Notes under the pieces: model-generated
Databases searched by the model: none
Told to the model about the DNA's origin: nothing
Seen by the model: the letters and a program-made list of their open reading frames with translations, nothing else
Program-made: the position numbers and the translations under genes
Shown here: positions 55,916 through 64,000 of the stretch, one piece after another
How positions within the stretch are numbered: the first letter of the stretch is position 1
How the letters are laid out: the number at the start of each line of letters is the position of its first letter
Source of the DNA: Odobenus rosmarus divergens
Lineage: Eukaryota; Chordata; Mammalia; Carnivora; Odobenidae
Assembly (NCBI RefSeq): GCF_000321225.1
Contig: NW_004450267.1
Span: 7,486,601 to 7,550,600 of the forward strand
Reading direction: 5' to 3'
Length of the DNA: 64,000 nucleotides

Positions 55916-57789
55916 GCACAGAACTAAGCCTCCTCTGGCTACACACATGAGCTGGGCTGTGCCTGTCAGTGGCAGAGCCCACAAACTGTCTCATCTGCCA
56001 CATTATTTTTCAAGACAACAGAAGTTAAGGTGGACCAGGGCCATGGGGCACTGGTCCTACCAGCTGCCCTCTTCTTTTGGGAGGACAATACCAGGTGTCC
56101 ACAGAGACTGACCAGGCAAAAAAAGAGGCCTTTCTGTGAATTAAATCCTGACACTGTTTTCTCAATTCTGAAGATGGTGACTAGTTCATAGGACCTGAGC
56201 CATCCTCCAAACATCTCTCCTGCCAAGGATAATAAGAGTTTAAATCAAGAAAGGAAGAGTTGCTCTGACCAACAAGGGAGACTCCAGGCCTTGTGGGTGA
56301 GTCCTTGGCCACAAACCCTTCTACCTTCAACTGAGGCCAAACACACAGGTTCCTCCTGGGCCAATATCCAACTCTTGTTTCCAACCATGTAGCCTTCCTA
56401 TCCCTCCCCAGACTGTGACGCAAAATCGCACTATATGTCTTTCTTTACCTACCCCTGTGATGAGAATAGCAGGGCTTGCACCTCTCTTTCAAGGCACCTG
56501 GTAAGGCCTAAGCAGACAAGATGACAGCTAGATGTTGACATAGTCCTCAAACAGGTGCATCCAATTCTACAGTTGTTATCACTTAGGAACATATTTAAGG
56601 TAAGGTCTATCTCTTCCCTTTTTGTCTGAGGCAAGAGCCAAGCAAGGATGACTAGAGGCAGAGAATGCCTAAGAAACATACATGCCTCCATTATCCAGAG
56701 GGTACCACAAAGCTCCCCATTATCAGGTGAGATAGGGTTCCCAGTGTGGTTCACTCTACCCCTTCTTTACGTGATCAGGGAGCAAAGCCAAGAATCTGAG
56801 CTCTGGAACAGACCTTAGCAACAACATCCTACATTCACACCCAGGATTCTATCCAGTGCACACCCACTGGAAACCTCCAGCATGCCTACAGGTTACCCCC
56901 TTCCTCTCTCTTGTGGGAAAGCTCTCTTCTGGATATACTCCATTGATTGGGGGTCTGGTCAGGTCAGGCCTACTCTGCAGGGGGAGGGGAACTGGTAGAG
57001 ACCCGGTACCAAGCCATACACATGAGGACCTGAGGGGGATCCTCTGCGTGCACCCTTCTCCAGAGAGACAGCTGTGATTCCAGATTTCTACACACTTTGC
57101 CCAATGGCCTGATACCCTGAGGGTTTAGGAGGGGTCCAGCTGGCTCCAAGTGATGTGGAAGTTTCTGGTAGAGGCGACCAGGAGAGACAACCCACACCTA
57201 AGCGGAGACTGGCAGCAACTGACAAGCAAGTAAGTCTTATCCTAAAACGGAAAAATATTGTACTCTTAAAGAGTCCCACCTGACTGCTATAGTAAGTCTG
57301 CTGGAACATGGGGAGCCCCTTGGCAATAATGAATGGTGGGGCATTTTGTACTTCACAGAACCAATAACAAATAAGCTTTATACATATATTCTTCCAAAGT
57401 TTCTAGAGAACTTTTATCTCTGCCTGGCTGGGGATTTCTAAGGCCTTGACCTGGTCTCTCCAGTTGGCACTCAAAACAATAGGGAACCTTGGCCCCTTCT
57501 TTCCTACTGCCCCATTCCCCCAATCACTAGGCCAGGAGGCCAAGGCAAAGTCAAATGAAGTAGAGGAAGCTTTGGTGCAATGGTTCATTAACTCCTACAT
57601 GTCCCTCATCCCCCAAAACTTCAAATCATCCTAAGTGCCACCTCTACAAAGTAGTTCCATCCTCAAAGCCTAAGAGAAAGTGAGCGTCTACTGATTCTGT
57701 GTGCTCTTTGTCTAATACATTCCTTTCAGTCTGACACACCCATGTCTGCGATCTAAACATAGGCCACCACTTAAGCTCTGTTCTCCCAA
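55916..57789. other. Intron segment, no feature recognised
   Basis: Unique-looking sequence; short overlapping ORFs only. Confidence 0.45.
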
Positions 57790-58000
57790 ATTTTATCCTT
57801 CTAAATTTACTTTTTCTTCTTTATCAAATGTATTTTGGTCATTATAAAAGCAATGCATGTTCCTCATAAAAATTTTGAAAAATACAGTAGACATAGGAAA
57901 TAAAATGACCTAATGTCTCAATCCCATTCCTCATAAATTAACAGTATAAATAATATTTTTACGCATTTCCTTCCAGTCAAGTTGCTATGCATTTTTCCTT
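57790..58000 (+). mobile_element. Ancient interspersed repeat (family not assigned)
   Basis: AAGCAATGCATGTTCCTCAT, AAATTTTGAAAAATACAGTA and TTTACGCATTTCCTTCCAGT follow a familiar mammalian repeat order. Confidence 0.45.
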
Positions 58001-58019
58001 TTTTTCCCCCCATTTGGAT

Positions 58020-58130
58020 CAGACAGCCTTATTCCCCAAGTATGTCACTTGCTAGTTATATGACCTTGGACGAGTTATTTACTTAATCTCCCGAAGCCAA
58101 ATTTCCTGGCTGGAATGACGGCAGCAGTAG
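58020..58130 (+). mobile_element. MIR core
   Basis: GTCACTTGCTAGTTATATGA then CCTTGGACGAGTTATTTACT. Confidence 0.75.
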
Positions 58131-58384
58131 AAGCTGATTGTGGCAGCTCTGCTCATACAATAAACTTCCACTGAGATCAATGATCAGGTCAGTCAAGAAG
58201 GAAATAGGATTCAACTTCTAAAATTCACATGACACACAACTTCTGAAACACAGCTGTCACATCCCAGGAGGCAGGTCATTCAAAGCATGGAATGGTCTTA
58301 CTCCGTCACTTCCTGTGGACAGCACAAGCCCACCACTCAGGAGCAGCAATACACAGTGTTGACATGGTTGAGAATTATCACAAA

Positions 58385-58570
58385 GCTATCACTTACTGTG
58401 CACCTGCTATATTCTAGGAACTCTGCTAGTCTCTTGGCAATTTTTTCCTCCTGTTCTAAACAAACTTGCAAAACAAACTTCTGATCCCCACCCTACAGAT
58501 AACTAGGGTAAAAGGCTTGCTCAAGACTTCAGATCTAGAAGGCCCAGAGTCCCAGTCTTCTGTACCCAAA
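58385..58570 (-). mobile_element. MIR
   Basis: CACTTACTGTGCACCTGCTA, TATTCTAGGAACTCTGCTAG and CCACCCTACAGATAACTAGG in antisense MIR order. Confidence 0.7.
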
Positions 58571-58964
58571 TCCCACAATATTGCCCTAAGCAGTGATGTG
58601 ATTCTTGGTGCATCATTTCTGGCTGATCCATTCAGTACTCAAGCAGAATTTCTTGTTGTATAAGATAGATTTTCTGGCTATTTTTCTTAAACTTCCTTCT
58701 CTGGCTGTTCTGCAAGGGACTAGTATTAGCTAGGTGGACCCATTCTGACCTTCTCTGCTCCCAACACTCATGACAGAATAAAATAGAAGACTGGGGGAAA
58801 TGTGAAACCTTTTGGCCAGCATGCCAAGGTAAGGAGGGGGTTGGGGGTGAGACTGGCTTGATTCAGGAACTCTGAATGAGGAACTTGAGCTCATTCTTTC
58901 CTTGTAATAGATTCTAATTATTCCTGGAACATCATCACCCATTGTTGAATGAATGATACGTCAC

Positions 58965-59145
58965 ATCAATCATACAAAATAGATATACTCAAATTATGAA
59001 TGAGGAAAGTAAGTTTCAGAGAAGTTAAGTAACCTACTCAAAGCCATATAGACAGTCACTTAGTACTAAAGCTGGACTAGCTGAACCCAGGTCTGCCCAA
59101 CTCCCAAACCCATGCTCTTCCACTCCACCAAGCTGCCTTCCTTAC
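58965..59145 (-). mobile_element. MIR
   Basis: TGAATGAGGAAAGTAAGTTT, AGAGAAGTTAAGTAACCTAC and GAACCCAGGTCTGCCCAACT in antisense MIR order. Confidence 0.8.
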
Positions 59146-59489
59146 TAAATGTCTAAAAATGTATGGAAATAATGCAAGGTTTTGTGGGGAGGATGCTTAG
59201 GACATCCATCAGAACCTTTCTCAGACACCCCAGAAAGATCATTTTATTCAGGAACCCTGATGCTGCTTACAGTTATTAAACCATCTGCCGGAGAATCCAT
59301 ATTTTAATTTGTTCTTCACAGGCAGGAATTCCTCAGGAAATATGCAGTTCAAACTTAAGAGAGGGTCAGAAAAACAGAAGTCCTCCTATGATAGACTGTT
59401 TACCAGTGCTGGCCCCATCAATCCCCCCTTCATTTATGCGATGCAATTTTGTCTCTCCTTCCATCAAGTGGTGGAGTTAATCTTCCTGC
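59146..59489. other. Short intron segment, nothing recognised
   Basis: No feature supported. Confidence 0.5.
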
Positions 59490-59918
59490 CCCCTGAATCT
59501 CTGCTAGTATGAGACTTTCCTAAACTAAAAGAATATAGCAGAAGAAATGCTATGGGACTTCCAGGCCTCATCTTCAAAAGGTCTTACAGCTTCTGCTTCT
59601 ATTCTCCTAGAACATATCTACCATCATGTGAGGAAACTTAGTCTGGTCTTCTGGTGGACGAGATGCCACAAGATGAACAGAGAGAGGTACCTGGTTGATA
59701 ACTAGCGCCAACTGCCAGACACGCTAGTGAAGCCATCTTAACTATCCAGCCCCAACCAAGCTGTCAAATGACTGATCCCAGTTAAGACCAGTGGAAGAAC
59801 CACCCAGCTGATCCCAACCCAAATGACTGATGCACAGAATTGTAAGAAAATAAACACTTGTTTTAAACCCAAAGGCCTGGGTATTCTGTTACACAGCAAA
59901 AGATAACTGATACATCTT
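59490..59918 (+). mobile_element. MLT1-type MaLR LTR
   Basis: GTGAAGCCATCTTAACTATC, ATTGTAAGAAAATAAACACT, TGTTTTAAACCCAAAGGCCT and CAGCAAAAGATAACTGATAC give the LTR 3' half and end. Confidence 0.8.
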
Positions 59919-60049
59919 CCCTTTGCCTCTGGGAACACTTCCCTCACCTGCCCCTCTCAGCAATAACCAGCCAATAACTAGTGAGAAATCTTCTTTGGTT
60001 CTAAGGAACCCCTGCGTGGGACTGCTCTCAGAAGTTTCTTCCTGATAAT

Positions 60050-60180
60050 CACTTTCATTCTGTATATATTTATGCAGTATATCCTACAAGCCCAGCACTG
60101 TGCTGGCAGGCATAGGGTATTCAAGGATGTATAAATTGAGGACTCTTCCCTCAGTGAACTCATTACAGATATCAATCCCC
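60050..60180 (-). mobile_element. L2 3'-end
   Basis: AAGCCCAGCACTGTGCTGGC then AGGATGTATAAATTGAGGAC and CTCAGTGAACTCATTACAGA in antisense order. Confidence 0.65.
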
Positions 60181-60744
60181 CAAGTCCCCAAACAGTAGCA
60201 ACACAAAACAAAACGTGAAGTGTACAGTTGAGCTGGGCACCACAGCATGTGCCCATGGTGGACAGAAGTGTGAATAAATGGGCAACATGCAAAAAAGTGG
60301 TTTGGGGTCCAATCTCCCAAATCACCCTACAGAGGATTACTCCATTGCACAAATCCATCACCTCTGAGAGCAGGGGTGGCATAAAGAATGTAGGACCTGA
60401 GAAAGATTGTCAAGTATATTTCAGACAAGGCAACTGATGTGGCTCATGGCCTGAGACCCTACAGGCTTCAAGAAACCCCAAGACTGGAGCCAGATAGCAT
60501 ATACAGTTTTGACAGCATAAAGAGGAACCTACCTCAAGAGTTTCACAAGGGCTCATAAAAATGTGAAAGGTTTAGAGACTTCTTTTACTGATGTACAATT
60601 TCTTTGTGTGTACTCAAGAGGAAAATGTCTTCTCTCATATATCAAACTGTTGGTCACAGTCAACAAATCCCTGTTGCCTTCTAAAAGAATTCCAAATTCC
60701 TTAAGGTGATATTTAGGGGCTCTCCATGATCTGGGGCTAAAAAT
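60181..60744. other. Intron segment, no feature recognised
   Basis: Nothing supported beyond overlapping short ORFs. Confidence 0.5.
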
Positions 60745-60930
60745 CTGGAATTCTAATCCTGGCACTGGAATTAGAATCCTGGGAAGGATACTCCACATCT
60801 CCGAGTCTGTTTCTTAAACTATAAAACTGGGATTTTACATGCATAGGTCAGAGGTATGTTATGAGAAGTAAAAAGACATAATAAAGTGACCAGTATCGCC
60901 CCTGATACACAGTGGATGTTGACTAACTGT
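60745..60930 (+). mobile_element. MIR with a duplicated start
   Basis: TACTCCACATCTCCGAGTCT, ACTATAAAACTGGGATTTTA and CCCCTGATACACAGTGGATG follow MIR. The first part carries CTGGAATT(CT/AG)AATCCTGG twice in a row at about 60746-60782. Confidence 0.65.
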
Positions 60931-61989
60931 AAAGTTCCTTCCCAGTGGTTCAACACCCTCCATCACACTCAGAGAAGACAGATCTCTTCAGAAAAGTTTG
61001 TGAGATGCCAGGGAGGAGGTAAAATTTCCTTGGTATAAAGGCATCTTGAAGTTAGATTTGGTGAAAAGGTACCAGAGTGATGGACCAGGTCTCTGTGTCA
61101 TTTGTTTGTTTGTTCTCACTGCACATCCCAAGCACATCTTCACAGCAATCAGGTATCTAACTAAGGCTTCGCCAAGGTATTTTCTGAGAAGGGAACTTAG
61201 ATATGCTCGTGGTTGAGTTTTACCCAAGCCAATCCTACTCCTAGCCCCACACTTCATACCCAACCATGGGCATTTGCCTCTTGTACTCAGAACACTGATC
61301 CCACATTAGAACTGTTCCTACCTCCTTCTCCCACTGCTTCAGTGGAAAGAGCTCTCTAACCTTCATTTCCCTAGTGCCACTCCAGCAAGATACCACTCCC
61401 ACATCCAGGCCAACTGAGAGTCCCAGAGATAATCACCCCCCACCTCTTCCCCTACCTGCTCCCCTCTTGACAGGAAAGTCAGCACACTGTTGGTAATAAC
61501 TCCTCCCCTGTCTTTCTACAAATATACATTCATATTCTATAGTAAAACGAGAAACCGAACAGAACTAAATTTCCATCAGAGATCAATCAATACTATCGAC
61601 TGGAGCAGCATTTCACTGAATGTGAGGCACCAGGGAGCCATGCAGATCCTCCTCCCCTCCCCCCCAAAAGTACACATGCTGCCCCTCTGTCAATCTCTGG
61701 AATTTCACTGCAGGAGTAGTTGTAGATTGTCTACAAGTATCAGCCCCGGCTAACTATAGCCCACAGCTGGAGAGAAGCTATGGCTGTTAAAACATCAACC
61801 ACTGACTCAGGATTAAAGAGAAATAGGTTCCTTCATAACTCATCCTAGGGAGTTATAGGGAGGACCAGTAAGCCAAACCCACCCCTATCCCTACCCTATC
61901 GTTTGTAAAGTGTAGTGATTCCCAATCCCCATAGTTGTTCCATCACTCCCATCCAAATCATAGTTCTGACCCCTCATAAAGGGAGTGGA
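60931..61989. other. Intron segment, no gene recognised
   Basis: 61590-61740 may be a decayed hAT MITE, but it is too weak to call. C-rich patches occur at 61434 and 61655. Confidence 0.45.
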
Positions 61990-62200
61990 AATAATTTGTT
62001 AAGTGACTCAATGTGTCAAGCCTTCTGCTTGGTCCTTTATACATCACTCATTCCTACAACATCTCTGTGAGTGAGGCATTATTATTTCCATTCTACATTT
62101 GAGTAGACTGAGGCTAATGGAGCCCAAAGATAACACAGTCAATAAATAAAATCTGAATCAAGGCCCATGTAGCTCATAGCCTATGACTTTACACTCAGGA
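61990..62200 (-). mobile_element. MIR
   Basis: TATACATCACTCATTCCTAC, AACATCTCTGTGAGTGAGGC and TTCCATTCTACATTTGAGTA in antisense MIR order. Confidence 0.75.
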
Positions 62201-63264
62201 GTCAACATGTAGAGTTGTACTCTCTTAGTATGTATTCTAAATACACCGGCCTTTGTTTGGGAGTTTGTGCCTTTATCACTGGTTTCCTACAGCTCCAGCA
62301 CAGTGTCATGTGCTTGAAGGTACTGTTCACAATGGCAACAGATGAAGTTACCTTCCAAATCCTTCCCAGAGTCTTCTTCCATCAGAGGCCCACTGAAACC
62401 TAACGTAAACAGAGGGCATGTGAATGTAGTCACCATATTCATCAAAAGTAATGCCTTTTATACAACAGTTAACATACTATGTTGTCATGACAGGATGTAA
62501 TGAGTTAAAACCAAGATGAAAAGACATGAGAGGAAGGAGAGGGAAAGCCCAACTGGGAGACATGAGAGAGGGTAGACAAAGAGTCACCTTTTCTGTAAGC
62601 TCCCCCTTCACCTGGGAAAGAAGGTAGCACCACTAAGCCTCTCCCTAGGTAGAGAGCTTCCCCTAGTTTTTGAAACTGGCTGAGCCCCTCATTCAAGCCC
62701 ACCTCATGACCTCTCATAAAGGGAGGTCACCACCACCTGGGGGCTCCCTTAAAGCCAACACAAACACAACTCTCCCTAGCAGAAATCAGCTCTCCACGCT
62801 CTTTCCTGAACTCTCCCACATTGTCTAACTGAGGTTCCCAGAGCTTGGACCAGGTGGAGATTCAGTTGCCTATGGCAACCAAAACCTACTGCTTCAAATC
62901 CAACTTCACTTTCATTGGGCTGGGGGGATGGAAGTCAAGGAGGAGCCAGGACCAAGCTGCCTTTGTGTCTAATACGTTCACTTCACAATCATCATGCCTT
63001 ATACTCATGTAAGTCTTCAGCTTTTTAAAGGGCTTTCCGGTAGCATCTCATCATCTCTTAATCTGGCAGACAGGAAATCCTGCAGTTGTTTTGTCCCTCT
63101 CCACCAGCCTCAGCACCTTTGGAGACCAAAAGACTTTCAGCAGAGGAAGAGCAGAAATATGAACTTCCCAATACAAAGCCACAGAATCACTCAGCCTTGC
63201 AAATGGATAGGGTCTTAGCAGCTCTCTAACTAGACTTCCCTCATCCTTAGCAGGGGTTCCCTAT
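62201..63264. other. Intron segment, no gene recognised
   Basis: 62220-62330 could be a decayed L2 end (AGCTCCAGCACAGTGTCATG). The rest is unremarkable. Confidence 0.45.
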
Positions 63265-63485
63265 AAACCAGCACCGTCCAAGAGAACTTTCTAGGATGAT
63301 GGAAATGAGCGGATTTGCTCTGTCCAATACAGACCTCACTCGCTAGTCACGTGTGGCTATTGATCACTTGAAATGAAGCTAATGCAATGGAGAAGCTGAA
63401 TTTTTTATTTTATCTTAATTTTAACAAATTGTAACTTTAAGAGCCACATGTGGGTAGTGGCTACCGTATGGGACAATGCAGCTCT
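63265..63485 (+). mobile_element. hAT-Charlie-type MITE (MER58-like, subfamily uncertain)
   Basis: AGCACCGTCCAAGAGAACTT, GTCCAATACAGACCTCACTC, GTGTGGCTATTGATCACTTG and GCCACATGTGGGTAGTGGCT then GGGACAATGCAGCTCTG give a near-complete element whose ends are roughly inverted. Confidence 0.7.
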
Positions 63486-63699
63486 GCAGCATCGCAACCA
63501 GACCTCACTGCAATGGTAATTTATGGCCTCAATTTGCCACATGGTATTCTGCAGGCCAAAAAGCATCATGGAATTTTACACAGAGGATAACAGCCATGTG
63601 TGCTGAAAGAACCACCAGAGGAAAAGGCTAACTGGATTACCCTTTACCTATAGTTTGGATATTGATCACTTCAGTAACAAAATGCTTACATATTCTTAC

Positions 63700-63790
63700 A
63701 GACTGAGGTTAGAAACAGAGGAAACACTAAAGACTATCTAGCTCAACCCCTCATTTTATCCATGGGAAAACAGACATGCTATACCTTTCT
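63700..63790 (-). mobile_element. Ancient SINE relic (family uncertain)
   Basis: AAAGACTATCTAGCTCAACC then CCTCATTTTATCCATGGGAA resembles the antisense core of ancient tRNA-derived SINEs. Confidence 0.4.
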
Positions 63791-64000
63791 TCTCAGACTA
63801 TACTAGACTCCTGTTTTCTAGGGAGTCTTGTGTGGCTCCATACTTGCTCCTAAAGATTCTGACAACCTGCCCAGGTATTCTGTATCTCTAGGTATGCCAG
63901 GGTAAGAGCCAAACTGGAGAGAAGAGATTACAATTACCACAATCACCATTAGCGGCCAGGATCTCCTCAATGATTTCATAAGGGACCTAGAAGTCAGGGG

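Larger units (their letters stand above)
8958..64000 (-). other. KALRN: KALRN long upstream intron (partial)
   Basis: Everything above 8958 is read as one large intron upstream of the 75 bp exon. Kalirin isoforms use several distant first exons. I looked on the minus strand for the known N-terminal motif QWYLWY (plus-strand pattern RTACCANAGRTACCAYTG) and for other Met-starting segments ending one base into a glycine codon, and recognised none. The whole 55 kb therefore appears noncoding in this gene. Whether another first exon or a small antisense gene hides here cannot be excluded by eye. Confidence 0.75.

Noticed and set aside
7742..59918. Intact endogenous retrovirus
   Set aside because: Only solitary, decayed LTR-like segments are present; no gag, pol or env reading frame and no paired LTRs.
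1..64000. CRISPR array, operon, phage or other prokaryotic system
   Set aside because: No regularly spaced direct repeats, no dense ORF layout and no ribosome-binding sites; all architecture is mammalian.

Overview
This window is nuclear DNA from a carnivoran mammal, most likely an arctoid (bear, mustelid or seal group). The evidence is a series of tRNA-Lys-type SINEC elements whose heads carry the arctoid-style text GGTGGCTCAGTTGGTTAAGC followed by CCTTCGGCTCAGGTCATGAT; dog and cat subfamilies differ from this. The rest of the sequence is typical mammalian intron: MIR, L2, old and younger L1, MaLR-type LTRs, hAT-Charlie fragments and microsatellites. There are no operons, phage, CRISPR arrays or intact transposon genes.

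The only protein-coding sequence I can support is two short exons on the minus strand, at 8883-8957 (75 bp) and 1999-2113 (115 bp). Both have consensus splice sites and compatible phases. Together they read through without a stop as the N-terminal region of kalirin (KALRN), a spectrin-repeat, Rho-GEF and kinase signalling protein: SFRNDGLKASDV..., then a junction glycine, then GRDKRGGPILTFPARS... ending KLVTYLASVP. The last stretch favours kalirin over its paralogue TRIO. Transcription runs from high to low coordinates.

Layout. 64000-8958 is part of a very large upstream intron (at least 55 kb; no alternative first exon recognised). 8957-8883 is an exon carrying the residues just before the SEC14/CRAL-TRIO domain. 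8882-2114 is a 6.8 kb intron. 2113-1999 is the exon that opens the SEC14 domain. 1998-1 is the start of the next intron. The long intron holds eleven SINEC insertions (two nested pairs), six L1 segments that all lie antisense to KALRN, several MaLR-like LTRs, many MIR and L2 relics, and repeat-poor AT-rich islands with homeodomain-like motifs (best at 17080-17335 and 11505-11880) that look like candidate conserved noncoding elements.

No undescribed gene system was found. The most useful observations are the KALRN placement, the frame-preserving 75 bp exon, the candidate intronic regulatory islands, and several nested-repeat arrangements that give relative ages.
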